Below are positions 33,794 to 45,216 of a stretch of DNA of 64,000 nt, piece by piece. The notes beneath the pieces are model-generated. The model saw nothing but the letters and a program-made list of their open reading frames with translations, did no database searches and had not been told where the DNA came from. The translations under genes were made by a program, and so were the position numbers. Source of the DNA: Candolleomyces eurysporus (taxonomy: Eukaryota; Basidiomycota; Agaricomycetes; Agaricales; Psathyrellaceae); the NCBI GenBank assembly GCA_027579435.1, contig JANBPK010000725.1, positions 248,001-312,000 on the forward strand. The letters run 5' to 3'. Numbering within the stretch: the first letter of the stretch is position 1; each line of letters starts with the position of its first letter.

Positions 33794-35562
33794 CTAGTAT
33801 TACAGACTTGCACGGGTTGAGAAACGTTGATGGTCGGGGTGAGTAGCTCATGTGGCTACTTATCTATTGGATCCATTAGCATGTTACCGTCTTAATACGT
33901 GCGTGCACAGCAGCTGAGCGCAGCGTCCCTTAATTACGACTCGGGATCCAGCCCAACTAGGAATTGGCTGTGCTGGATCCCCTGTAGCCGCTTCATTTGT
34001 TTCAAAGGAAAGAAAGAGCGACGATCGTTATTTTTGGCTTCTGTCATTTGCATAGTCTACGAGTACGTCTTCTTCTGCTAACGTGTACGTACGTTCAAGC
34101 GCTTTGCTCTACACCCACTTTCTTTGGCAGCGAACCGTGCCCTGGGGAGCCGTGGAGTGACAAGATTGTAGGAATTGGGCTCGCGTCCGCCAGAAGTCAA
34201 ACTGAGTCCTTCTGTGGCAGCCCAGGTCATTTCCGTTTACGTTCCGGGGCTCTGGACTTTGAACGTTAACTGCAAATAGCCGGTTGGGAATGACACTCGA
34301 AGAGTTGATCTTTGGGTTCTTTATTCGAATTCGAAAACAGAGAATGTACTGAGGATAATAGATATTCGTGCCATATTTGAATCCAGGGCATGAATACGTT
34401 TGCGTGCATCCGGTCGCTTTATTTGAAAGGTCAGGTGGTGGTAAACGGATGAGTCCTGGTCCATTGGCCCACAGATTGGGGGCTTGCTTTGGTGAGAGAG
34501 CTTGATACATCTTAAACGCACTTCTCCGTAAGGTGGATCATCCAAAGGAGCCGCGACGGGGCTTTCGGGGTTGGGTTCAAATGTGATGGGCGAGTCGGGA
34601 ACTTTAGGCCTTGCTTTAGGCCTATTAAGCGGGCGGGGTGGCTGATTTCTCCCACGTTCCCATCAGGGTCAATCCATGGCCGCCAAATCACGTCCTTGCA
34701 CAACTATCTCGTTACTTCTTCCTTGAATCCATGATAGCGAACAGCGTTAGTATGCATGTCTTGATCTATCATCTTCAAGTCGAACGGAGGGATTCCATCG
34801 ACAGAACATTTGCCTTGTTCCCTTCATTAATGGCTGCTAGGGTCGTACCTCGACGATAAGTGGTTGTTAAGGTCATTTCCACTTTACCTACATTCTCTAT
34901 ACTCTGAACTATCCTACAGGACAATCCAAGCGGCTGCAATGGTCGGTCAGTCTGCTAGAGGTGGTTAGCAAAACTCTCAATCGAAGTGAAAAAGAAATCG
35001 TTTCAAGCCGTCTCCGATCGCATTGAACGGAGCCAAGGTTAATAAGGCATGGAGATTAAAGAGCTCCCGTTCATGGGGTATCTTCGCCCAAAGCGTGTTC
35101 ACTAGACGCGTATTTGTTGGGGTAGATTATTGAGGGCACTTCATGTTTCGTCCCTCTGCCTGATTGACACTCCCGCCTAGTATTTGGACCCCGAGAAGAA
35201 TCCCAGTCATATGTTTCGGTTCCAGGCGATCTTGGCAGAGAAGTACCATGACTCAGCTCCGTGCGTAGGTTCCAAAATTCCATTACGTTTGGCAAGACGT
35301 GACCCCTTGCTAGGACCATTGGGTATAAACGGTAAGATCGTTGTTCTTGTGATTGTCGCTGTGCTGACGGATTATCGGAAAAGTGTTTCAAAACTATATA
35401 CAAGTGCCGGGCCCGTCTGGGTCTCATCCCCATACAATTGGCTACATCATGCGCAGTGCTCCCCGGTACCGGCCTCATCGGTTGACGTACCCCACCTGGA
35501 AGCTATAAAAGCCTTCCTTTACCTTGGGCCTCATCATCCACCCCCAGAGCCCACATCACACC
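33794..35562. other. Intergenic region upstream of epoxide hydrolase 1
   Basis: No gene is supported in 33794-34620. From about 34620 onward the sequence matches the region 37400-38170 and 38575-38700 upstream of the second epoxide hydrolase. It is therefore the 5' part of a tandem duplication. Confidence 0.5.
35504..35510 (+). promoter_or_regulatory. TATA box of epoxide hydrolase 1
   Basis: TATAAAA lies 53 bases before the ATG at 35563, in an AGCTATAAAAGCCTT context conserved in the second copy. Confidence 0.6.
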
Positions 35563-36904
35563 ATGGAGTCTCTTCAATCAGGCTACAAAGAAGTTTCAGT
35601 CTCTCGCGGCTACAAGTATCGCTACTACTTCTCTGCCCCCGAGTCTGGCAAACTGAGTTTGCTTTTCGCTCATGGCTTCCCCTCCCTCGCCATCGACTGG
35701 CGCTATCAGATCGCCTACTTCAAGGCCAAGGGATATGGCCTTGTTGTTCCCGATATGCTAGGCTATGGTGGTACAGATAAGCCAGTGAATCACAAAGAAT
35801 ATCTTCACAGTCTCCTTGCCAAGGATCTTGTAGACATCCTGGAGCACGAAAAGGTGACCAACGTCATTGCCATAGGGCACGATTGGTAATGTTGAGATAT
35901 CCCTCACGCGTAGGACAACTGGCTGAACAAAGTTGTTTTCAGGGGCTCAAAGACGACAAGTGTACTTGCCAATTTGTTTTCAGAACGTTTCCTCGGTTTT
36001 GCGTTCTTCGCTATGGGGTACATGGCCCCCAACCCATCGAAAACGTACGAAGAACTCCAAGAGGAAGTGAGTCCAGTAAACCCTTCCTCTGTTCTAAGAT
36101 GAACGCTGACTCGCTTTCACGGCCTCCAGATCACCAAGGTTGTCGGTTACAACACCTTCGGCTACTGGTGAGTAAACGTGCACTCGCTGTGCTGTTTGAA
36201 AACGACTTCATTTGATTTCAGGGGACTTTTTGCTGCTCCAGATGGCGCTGAAATCATCGAGAAACACGTACGTCGCTCATCCTCAACCCTCATATTCTCT
36301 TCGTCTCACCAAGTTCGGTGTCAAGATCGAATCATTCTGGGACCTTGTCCATCCCAAGGACCCGCGTATCTGGAAGTACAACACCTGCCCTCCTGGGGCC
36401 GCTCGCGTTTTCTGTCAATCGGACACTCGAACTCCCCGTGACCCAGCCCATCAAGAAGTACGTGCTCCGGAAACGCTATTCATGATTTCCCGTTCATTGA
36501 TTACTACGATCGTATCTTAGCTTCAGCACGTGTATGAGAAAGAATTCTCAAAAGGCGGGTGGGTCGGTCCACTTAGCTATTACAAAGTTGCTCTGGATGG
36601 CGACGCGGAGGACTCCAAGAGTGAGTCATATAATTTCCTTTTGGGATGTAGCCAGAAACTCAATTCACCCACCATGACACACGCAGAAATCCCTCTCGAA
36701 AATTATACGATCAAAAAACCTGTATTCATAGGATGCGCTAAGAAGGACGTGATCTGCGCCCCCGCTCTCTCGAAACCTGTCGCAGCCCAATTTTGTCCTC
36801 AAGCAACGATCGAAGAGTTCGATACTGGACATTGGGTCCCGACAGACGCGCCGGATGAGGTCAATTTGGCGCTCGACAAGTGGATCAACTCCATTGTGGC
36901 TTGA
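35563..36904 (+). CDS. Soluble epoxide hydrolase-like alpha/beta hydrolase, copy 1
   Basis: Exons are 35563-35885, 35943-36066, 36130-36167, 36222-36267, 36326-36457, 36521-36620 and 36687-36904. They total 981 bases, encoding 326 residues. The protein has the alpha/beta-hydrolase epoxide hydrolase layout: oxyanion loop HGFP at 37-40, nucleophile Asp107 in GHDWGS, acid candidate Asp275 in CAKKDVIC, and His303 in DTGHWVP. GYGGTDKP after the second strand is typical. The length fits soluble microbial epoxide hydrolases, which open epoxides to diols through an Asp-ester intermediate. No signal peptide is present, so it is probably cytosolic. All introns are GT-AG. It has a tandem paralogue at 38702-40025 with identical exon lengths. 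Confidence 0.93.
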
Positions 36905-36954
36905 GACGTATATGTAAAGGAAATCTCCGTGAATGTATATCATCAAGTATTCGA

Positions 36955-37124
36955 TAAAGGAATAAAGCTAGTCCAATGTTCAGTCCAGTCCAATGTTCCG
37001 TATCCTAGCAGAATCAATCTTCATCTCGGTCATGATCATACGGATGTTCGTTCAATGAAGGGTAGGGCAAGCACTCAGGTACTTGTTTGGGCTGGCGTAG
37101 CCGACTTGGGATTCTCCTGCTCTC
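36955..37124 (-). pseudogene. Duplicated 3' end of the membrane-protein gene (fragment)
   Basis: This matches 40080-40250, the 3' flank and last coding bases of the membrane protein gene at 40201-41874. Shared landmarks include CCAATGTTCAGTCCAGTCCA. Only about 50 bases of coding sequence are present before homology stops at about 37124. Confidence 0.75.
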
Positions 37125-37373
37125 AGAAACATGGACTATTTTCCGGGGAACAGCTGAAATTCCACAGCCCGCAAAGCCATGAAGCCAAAAGATCTGGGGG
37201 CTTTCGAAACAAACCACCAGCTGCCGCTGTCCAACGAGGTTCCCCATTCCGAATCTCACCCTTCTCCAGTTCCAGGAGAGCATATCAAATCCCTCGCTTC
37301 GGCTCACTTTGTGGTCACCTTGATCACCCCTTCTCGAGTACCAGGGAAGCACGCCGAGTCTGGGATTAGTAAA
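37125..37373 (-). pseudogene. Duplicated fragment of the NACHT gene (P-loop region)
   Basis: About 250 bases match 31880-32130 of the NACHT gene in the same orientation, for example AGCCCGCAAAGCCATGAAGC. Translated on the minus strand the piece still gives IFWLHGFAGCG, but continues ISA in place of the P-loop KSA, so the key lysine is lost. Upstream and downstream NACHT sequence is absent. Confidence 0.85.
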
Positions 37374-38175
37374 ATTATAGCGCGCTTTGGTTTGCCGAGT
37401 GGCGGCACCCGCCGGTTGCGGTTGAGTTCTTCCACGCTCCCATCACCAATACAAGGGCCCAATCTTGTGCTTGCACTACAATTTCATTACTTCTTCCCTG
37501 AATTCATGACATTGGCATTTACCAGTGACTATGCATGCCTTGCTACATCAGGCTCAAGTTGAACGGGAAGAGTTTCTCTCAACACTCCTCTCAATAATGA
37601 ATGCCAGGCTATAGTCGTACCTTGACAAGAAGCTGCAAGGGTAGTTTCCATTTTACTTACATTTTCTAAGCTCTGAATCATCCTACAGGAATATACAAGT
37701 GTCTGCAACTGCTCGGATAGTTTGTTAGAGGGTGGTCAGCAAAAACTCTCAATCCGAGTGAGAGAGATATCGTTCGAAGCCATATTCGTCACGTTGAACG
37801 GAAGGGTTAACCAGGCTGGGTGTAGTGGCGGGAAAAGAATCCTCGTTCGTGGGGTATCTTCGCCCACAACGTACTCACTAGACACTGAATCGTTGGGATG
37901 AATTACGGAGGTGCTTCATGTTTCGTCCTTCTGCCTAACTCACGCCTAGTATTTGGACGACCCCAAGAAGCATCCCTGTCATGTCTTTCGGTTCCAGGCA
38001 ATCTTGACGAAGAAGTGCTATGACTTGGCTCGTGCGTAGATTTCGAAGCTCCGTTACGTCCGGCAAGACGTGCCCTGAGACACACCTTAATGTCTTAAGT
38101 TGATAGGACCGTATCGACGGTAAGCTGTTCTGTCATGTCCTTTCGGTATAGAGTTTAGGGCGATGATCTGACCAG
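37374..38175. other. Duplicated 5' region of epoxide hydrolase 2
   Basis: The stretch matches about 34620-35340 upstream of copy 1. No gene is visible. The 2.5 kb that separates NACHT and hydrolase 1 in the first copy, including the coiled-coil gene, is missing here. Confidence 0.55.
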
Positions 38176-38572
38176 CTTACAACCTGTGGCAAGTGGCCGA
38201 TGCTGCGCACGGCAAGGGCCGAGGCATTTTGCATGGTTCTTCTAGGTGCTGTCCCCTTGCCTACCACTCCATATCACCTTATACTTACTTTATTCCTTCT
38301 CCCATTGAGCCTAAGAATCTACCAGTCAAAGCCGAAGACACCCTTGGGCCCATGCTCGCAGTTCCTGGCACTGTTGCAATAACGGAGAGGAAAGCGGTGA
38401 TTCAAAGCGACTGGCAACAGGCGATTGATCTACAACGTGGATTGCGGAGCTTTAAGTTTATTTCATCAAGGATGATGGCAGGCCCAGTGCCGTCCCCTGT
38501 GCCGGTTACAAGGAGGAACGCGGTCTTGGCCTTTTGCGACCCCCTTAAGTACCCTCGGCAAAATGCCTCGGT
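38176..38572. mobile_element. MITE-like insertion in the promoter region of epoxide hydrolase 2
   Basis: About 400 bp are absent from the otherwise homologous region upstream of hydrolase 1, whose empty site lies near 35440. A perfect 14-bp inverted repeat is present: CCGAGGCATTTTGC at 38219-38232 and its complement at 38558-38571. Relatives lie at 45714-46280 and 61012-61240, which share the CCTGTGG-GG-C-ATGC start. No coding capacity is seen. The exact ends and target duplication are uncertain. Confidence 0.6.
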
Positions 38573-38637
38573 AATTGGCTACATCACGCATTGTACCCGG
38601 TGCCGACTGAATCGGTTGGCGTACCTCACTTGGAAGC

Positions 38638-38644
38638 TATAAAA
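38638..38644 (+). promoter_or_regulatory. TATA box of epoxide hydrolase 2
   Basis: TATAAAA lies 58 bases before the ATG at 38702, in the same AGCTATAAAAGCCTT context as copy 1. Confidence 0.6.
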
Positions 38645-38701
38645 GCCTTGCCTTACAGACCTCATCATCCACCCCTCAGATCTCAGAGCCCACATCACGT
38701 C

Positions 38702-40025
38702 ATGGAGGCTCTTCACACAGGTTTCAAAGAGGTTCAAGTCTCTCGCGGCTACAAATATCACTACTACTTTTCCGCCCCCGAGACTGGCAAACCGACCTTG
38801 CTTTTGGCTCATGGCTTCCCTTCCCTTGCCATCGATTGGCGTTGTCAGATCGCCTACTTCAAGGCCAAGGGATATGGTCTTGTCGTTCCCGATATGCTAG
38901 GTTATGGTGGTACAGACAAGCCAGCCGATCACAAAGAATATCTCCAAACTCTCCTTGCCAGAGACCTCGTCGATATCCTGGAGCATGAAAAGGTGACCAA
39001 TGTCATTGCTATGGGGCACGATTGGTAGCGTTCAAACCTCCCTTATATACGACAATTGGATGAACAAAGCTATCTGCAGGGGTTCAAAGACAACAAGCGT
39101 ACTCGCCAATTTGTTCTCAGGAGACTTCCTTGGATTCGCGTTTTTCGCGCTGGGGTACATACCCCCCAACCCATCGAAACCTTTTGCAGAACTCGAAGAG
39201 GAGGTGGGTACAGTGCGCCCCCTTTTCTCGGATGGATGCTGGCTCACCATCGCGATTTCCAGATCACCAAGGTCATTGGTTATAACACCTTTGGCTACTG
39301 GTGAGTAAACATTCATTCATGGTTTGATCACGACTTCATTACGAACACAGGGGACTTTTCGCCGCTCCAGATGCTGTCGAGCTTGTAGAGAAGCACGTAC
39401 GTCCCCCACCCTCGACTATTTTTGCCCCATCTCACCAAATTGAATGTTAAAAAAGATCGAATCATTCTGGGACCTTATTCATCCTAAGGATCCACGTATC
39501 TGGAAGTACAACTTTTGTCCTCCTGGGGCCTCTCGTGTTTTCTTGGAATCGGACTCCCGAACTCCCCGGGACCCAGCCTACGAAGAAGTACGCTCTCCGT
39601 CAACGCTCGCCATCATTTCTTGTTCATTAATTGCTGCGATCGTATTCTAGCTTCAGCCCGTGTACGAGAAAGAATTTTCGAAAGGAGGGTGGGTAGGTCC
39701 GCTCAACTATTATAAAGCAGCTTTGGACGGCGACATGGAGGATTCCAAGAGCAAGTGTTTTTCGTCCATGGGATATGGTGATTTCAGTGCTGACACAATT
39801 CACGCAGAAATCCCGCTTGAAAACTACACAATCAAGAAACCCGTATTCATAGGATGCACTAAGAAAGACGTGATCTGCATCCCTGCTTTCCAGAAAGCTG
39901 TTGCAGCCCAATTTTGTCCTCAAGTGACTATCGAAGAGTTTGATGCTGGACATTGGGTCCTGGCAGACGCACCGGAAGAGGTCAATTCGGCGCTCGACAA
40001 GTGGATTAGTTCGATCGTGGCTTGA
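38702..40025 (+). CDS. Soluble epoxide hydrolase-like alpha/beta hydrolase, copy 2
   Basis: Exons are 38702-39024, 39080-39203, 39263-39300, 39351-39396, 39456-39587, 39651-39750 and 39808-40025. Every exon length equals that of copy 1 (981 bases, 326 residues). Catalytic motifs are retained: HGFP, GHDWGS, CTKKDVIC and DAGHWVL. Substitutions are spread along the protein (for example FKEVQVSRGYKYHYYF at the start), with no stop or frameshift, so both copies are probably functional. Intron 6 (39751-39807) begins GCAAGT, a GC-AG intron, where copy 1 has GTGAGT. The gene has a MITE-like element about 130 bases upstream of its ATG. Confidence 0.93.
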
Positions 40026-40200
40026 GATATAGGAATGTAAAAGAAATCGTCGTAAATGTACATCATCAAGTGTTCGTCAAAGGCATGGTTCGAGTCCAAT
40101 GTTCAGTCCAGTCCAACGTTCCGTATCCTAGCGGTGTCCTCGACTCGGTCATGATCATGCGAATGTTCGTCCAAAGAAGGATAGGGCATGCGTTCTGCCC

Positions 40201-41874
40201 TCAGGTACTTGCCGGGGCTGGTGTAGCCGACTCGGGTTTCTCCTGCTCCGTATCTGAGCCTTCCTTCGAGAGAGGCTGGCCATCCGAAGGAGTATCAGGT
40301 TTGGCAGATGCGGTGCCATCTGAAGGAGTGTCAGGTTTGGCGGGTGCGGCGCCCTCTGAAGGAGTGTCGGCTTTAGCAGGTGCGGTACCCTCTGTAGGCT
40401 CCGCATTATTTGCTGGAGGTGGTGTAGCCGACTTCTCGATGACCGAACCCTCCTTCAAGAGCGACTGGCCATCCGAAGGGGTGGCGGACGCGCCAGCTCC
40501 GAGATGTGGAGGGCTCCAAGGAGGAAGAGAGCCAGAGGCCTTATCCTTATCATCCTCCTCCTTCTCAGACTCTGCTGCTGCGGCACCTTTCTCCGCATCA
40601 CCATCGTTTCGTCGATCTTTTGCGGGCCATACGTCAGCGTCGATGGTTTAATAGAAGCAACCAGAGAAACGCGAGCTCACCTCTACGTCTCTTGAGGAAC
40701 CAAAGGAGAAGGAGAAGAAGAAGCAGGAATCCGACGATGGACCCAACGATGGCACCAGCTTTAGCGCCCTTCGACATCTTCCGAGAGGTTGAGGTCGACC
40801 CCGGAGTATTAGGAGTATCGGTAGGTGCGACCCACGCTTGAGGCGACGCTTTATATGTGATGTAGTCGAAGAAATATTCCTAAGGCAAATAAACGAAGTG
40901 GGTAAGCGCCCATCCCAAGAAAACAAGAGCATCCTGCCGTTAGCCTACCTGGGTTTCGGTGACTTCAGATACAGTCACAGTAATAGTGTGTGGCCCCGGC
41001 GTCAGATCTCCCTTGTAGAAAACCCGATTCATGCCCCAGGAAACGCTTCCCTCCGGCGTCGTAGTCTGAGTTCCATCGTAATGGACGATGCTTTGAGGGG
41101 TGCCATTGTCAACGGCGTACGTCGCGGTCAGCCGTCCCGACATTGGACGCAACGACCCATACACAGAAACCGAAGAACCGGTGAAATCCGCCTTGAACGA
41201 CGACCCGGCTGTCCTTGTCTGCGACCAGGTGCCATTGTAAGGGTCGCCAACGGGTGTGCTCGAACCGAAACTTGGGCGCCATGTTCCCGTATACGCGATC
41301 GTCGAATCTTGATCATCGACAACCACGTCCTCTCCAACATGAGAGGAGATGTTATATGGCACGTAGGTGATGAAGTCCAAGTACAATGCCCCTGCCGCGG
41401 GAAAGATTTGAATGGAATGTTGCCCCTGGGAGAGACCCTGAAGGCTCCAGAGTGCGACTGACTCCTGTGGGATAGCAGAAAGTCAGTATTCAATAATAGT
41501 TAGAGGGACTAGAGAGCCAACTTGCATTCTCGATTATGTCGATGGAGTCCTCCGTGTGGAGTGTCACAGGGGCAGGGCTGGACCCGTCGATGCTGTACGT
41601 CAAGCTGAGGTCCTCCGTCGGGCGTCCGTAGAGGCTGAAGCCAGTTCCTAGCAAAAACGTTACAGGCGACCCAAATTGCACCAGGAGCCACGGACGTACC
41701 ATCGAAGGAATAGGAAAGTGACGGGGGCGCCGCGCCCGCCCCACCCGTCCCGGTGCGGCATAGAGAAATAGTACCATTGAACGCATTCGGCGCAGTAGTC
41801 TGCGACTCCCATTGAGCGCCGACAAGGTTCGAGCCAGCGAGGAGCTTGGAGTCGTCAACGATGATTGCTGCCAT
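40201..41874 (-). CDS. Single-pass membrane protein with large extracellular beta-rich domains and repetitive acidic tail
   Basis: Minus-strand exons are 41700-41874, 41526-41647, 40949-41464, 40681-40879 and 40201-40616, giving 475 residues. Two beta-rich repeats in the ectodomain contain YSFDGTGFSLYGRPTEDLSL and FTGSSVSVYGSLRP, each followed by a YSIDG or YAVDNG element. This architecture is common in uncharacterised agaricomycete surface proteins. A Ser/Thr linker precedes one transmembrane helix (about 311-333, poly-Leu) and a KRRR stop-transfer. The cytoplasmic tail carries a 12-residue repeat of the form PSEGAAPAKPDT, about four times. Intron 2 starts GCAAGT (GC-AG), the only donor that keeps the frame. 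The start ATG at 41874 (MAAIIVDDSK) gives no clear signal peptide, so the true 5' exon may lie upstream. Confidence 0.8.
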
Positions 41875-41991
41875 GGGTGAACGCGGGGGGAGGGCGAATT
41901 GCGGGAGGGCGAGTTGAGGGGATCCCAATTCACAACGGTCCCGTCGACAAACGGCATTTTTGAAGCATACAGGAGTCGTGAATCCTGTCAA

Positions 41992-42439
41992 ACCTTATGT
42001 CAACCTATTCATTCGACGGCCTCGATGTTAGATAAGGGTGAGGCAGTCGCGAGGCATCATTGGCGCCGTCAAAAAACCCTAGGAAAAACCGTCTATTATT
42101 GGTCATGCGATCTATCTATATATCCCGCTGGCCACCTCCAAGATAACGCTTGCCATTGGCCAAGCCCGACAAGTCCACAATGAAAGCCACGAGTCTTGGG
42201 CGGTGATGGTCTTGGGTTCCGCTTGGTAGGTGATTTGGCCAAGCATAGGGTTAGACGCCTATGATGAAAGCCCCCGAGTCCAGTTTTCTGAGCGGAATTC
42301 GGAACTTGCCCAGCTACGTTAATCGCCTCGAGGAATTCACGATCCCCAACGAGTTGAGGGTCGCCGGGAGGGATGCGGAGATATAAAGAGAACCAGCCGT
42401 CATTGGTATGTCTGTCATGCTAGGTATCCCCACTAGCGG
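41992..42439. other. Intergenic region
   Basis: I see no gene here. It separates the 5' end of the membrane-protein gene from the 3' end of the PPR-like gene. Confidence 0.4.
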
Positions 42440-45110
42440 CTATGCGGCGTCTGGGAGCGAATAAGTTAGCAAGATTTCTACTAGACAGAAAATCCGCTAT
42501 AACTCACAGCGAGGCGGCCGTTCCTTCTCCTCTGCCTTCGAGAGCTTTAACTCTTCCAGGTCTTTGACCGCATTTTGCAATGGAGGATATTCATCGTCCC
42601 AACCCAAGTTCTCCTCAAGTCTACTAGCGACCTCCTCCGCAGCCTCGATGTTCTTCGCAGCAATGAACGCCCTCATCAGCGAAACGTACATAGCGACATC
42701 CGGAAGCACTGAAGCGGGACCACGCGTTGCTCCAGTCTGGCCCGTCTCCTTGGCGCGCCGCAAAGAATCCTCCAGCCTGCCCAAAATCATCATCGCCCTA
42801 TCCGTCTCCCCCGCTCTTGCGTACTGATGTGCAATCTCCGTGAAATGAGCGACAGTTGGCGTGCGCCCGAGCGAAATCATATCGCTCATTATCTCCGGCC
42901 CCTTTCCGAACCCCTCCTTATTCATCATCTTCCTCAGGAAGGGGACAAATGCAGACGATTCCGGCAGAGCCAGGTTGGGATTGGCACGCAACGACTTGGG
43001 TTTGCTTTCATCCACGCTGAGCCCCTTGCGCAAGGACTGCAAAAGGGCTTTGTAGAGAAGCTGGACTTTGGGGTAGTCCTTGGTCCGCAGGGTGACGGCC
43101 TGCCACAAGAGGCTGGTGTGTGCGGAGGTAGGCCAGATCTTGGTACGCTGTTCCGAGCGCTTTGCTGTTATGAATCTCGATGATACCGGTGCCCAATTTG
43201 GGTTCGCTTCTGCGTGCCGTTTCTGCCTATCCTGTTCCCAGGCGAGGACAAGGGGGCGAGGGATGCCGTTTCCGAGATAAAAGTGGTCCACGACAGTTTC
43301 CAATATCGCGTCGTACTCGTAGTGTCGGAAATAGAACATCATTTCGGCGTAGAGGAAGGTTGCTGTGTGGAAGTGGCTGGTGGAGGCCGCCTTGTTGAAT
43401 AATAGCGTTAGGGCGTAGGTTCGGCCGGTGGCGAGGTATGCTTCCATGAACGACAGTAGGGCTTGAGGGTGTGGTCCGGGGCTTCCCCTTTTGAAAGATC
43501 GTTTCAGCAAACGGAGGGATGATGCCAGGTTTGACTCCAGAATCTCGTCTGGAAGCGAAGGCATGTCGGATGGCAGGGTGACGGGCACATCTTGAGTAAT
43601 TGCAAGAGCCTTGAGCCTGTGGGCTTGAACGACCTCCAAATACTCGGACGTAGCTTCCGTTTCTGATTGACGAATTCCGTGGAGGAGGATGTCGTAGACA
43701 GAGATGGGTAACTTGAGACCGGAATCTGGGCCAGGAAGCAATTCGATAGCTTCGTCGAATCGTCCGACACGTGCAAAAGCTTTAATGACAGTCGAACGGG
43801 CACGGAGATGCAAATCGGAGTGCAATTCTCGAACACCGGGAGTCGGATTTTCGTCACAATACCGCCAACTTGTCGCTTCTAGGTCTTTGAGGAATTTTAC
43901 GCCGAATGTTGAAGACGGGTCTCGGTATAGGATGCGGCTCGCGGGTACGATGACGCGCCTGGCGTGTCCCTTCGCTGTCAGGATAGTTGCAGTCTCTGAT
44001 ACAGCAACGAGGTCCGGTGTGAGGGCATGGAAAAGAAGGCGCGTGAGCGACCTCACGTTGACATTGTCGGGAATTAACTGCAGCCAAGCTGTGTACTGCT
44101 GGCGCAGCACTGGCGCAACTTGGGGATCGACGTCGGGGGAGAGAAGGGCTTCCAGGGTGCGGTGCGCGGCGAAAAAGAATGCGCGGGNATGGTGCCGGGG
44201 TGATTCCCAATTCCCGCAACTCGAGAAGGAACTGGTACGCTTCGTTCTGCTCCTTTTCAACGAACATTTTCTTGATCATTCTGGTGGCACGGAATTGAGG
44301 GTTGCTGGTGTCGTCTGCTGAGATTTGGACGGAGGCGTATTCACCATCATGGTCTTCGAAGATGAGATTGTCCTTTGGGGATGGCTCGGGGAGAATAGAG
44401 GGCAGCGTCTTCTCCACCATATGAAGAACCGTCGGTGCAGGGGCTGCTGGCAGGCCGACCAAATGGTAATCCCAACTTTCCTCCTCCAAAGCCATCTCGC
44501 CGTAGAAAGTCTTGAAAGCGGTTGCAGCGTGGTCAACTTGAAGCTTCCAATCGGCAAGTTTTGACGGTGTCAATCTCACTGAAAGAACAGGAGATATATG
44601 GGTCGACACAAAGTCTTCGTAGCCCTTGGACGCGCAGAGAATCCCCAGCCGCCTAATGAGCATTTGGTCTTCGGATTCGTGGTCCAACATCCTGTCGAAA
44701 ATTTGGTGGAAGAGGTCGGAGGAGGCATTTGTCGCGTCTGGAAACGACTCCATCCAGGAGAACAGACTCTCCGCATCTTCCGAGTCTACTTCCGACGCGA
44801 GAAACCCTTGCACGACCTCGGGGACGAGCTCCTCGTTGTTCTGCGTGACGTTGGTGACTTCTTCCAGCCTCTTCTCCTTCAACAGAGCAATGGCTTGGCT
44901 GGCCACCGATGAAATGGTCGTGCTGTACTTGTGTCCTCGTCCGGGTTCCTTCGAAAAGCCGAGGGTGGGGGGCTGGTGGTCAACAACTTCTGGAATCGAC
45001 ACCTTGGGGAGGGATAGCGATATCTGGCGTTTGGTGCCCCTCCATGGTGATACGTTGCGGACTAGGCGCAGCGAAATGGTGCGTCTCTGGGCCCATGAGG
45101 CACCCAGCAT
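42440..45110 (-). CDS. Mitochondrial PPR-like (pentatricopeptide-type) protein
   Basis: The long exon is 42508-45110. I infer an intron with donor GTGAGT at 42507, a branch TTGCTAAC and acceptor GCTCCCAG, leading to an 11-base last exon at 42440-42450 (ending Y-A-A-stop). Without it the frame ends PPRCEL at 42497. The start MLGASWAQRRTISLRLVRNV is an Arg-rich mitochondrial presequence. The body consists of helical pairs such as AMMILGRLEDSL, YVSLMRAFIAAKNIEAAEEV and STVIKAFARVGRFDEAIELL, as in PPR proteins that act on mitochondrial RNA. The frame breaks exactly at an N (44188). Dropping that one base restores it and gives about 870 residues, so I treat the gene as intact. PPR assignment is by pattern, not by a counted motif set. 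Confidence 0.8.
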
Positions 45111-45216
45111 AGAGCAAAGAGATGAGGACAACCTGTTGACGCTACTCCGTTTTCTGGCAACGGCACCAGGAATTTTGCTATCCCACTATAGTGTACACGG
45201 ATACATGTCGTAATGT

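Noticed and set aside
37073..37373. A chimeric functional gene made of membrane-protein and NACHT fragments
   Set aside because: The two fragments meet at a duplication breakpoint without a shared open frame or start codon.
44180..44195. Programmed frameshift or pseudogene in the PPR-like gene
   Set aside because: The break coincides with an N; dropping that base joins two long frames exactly, so an artefact is the simpler explanation.
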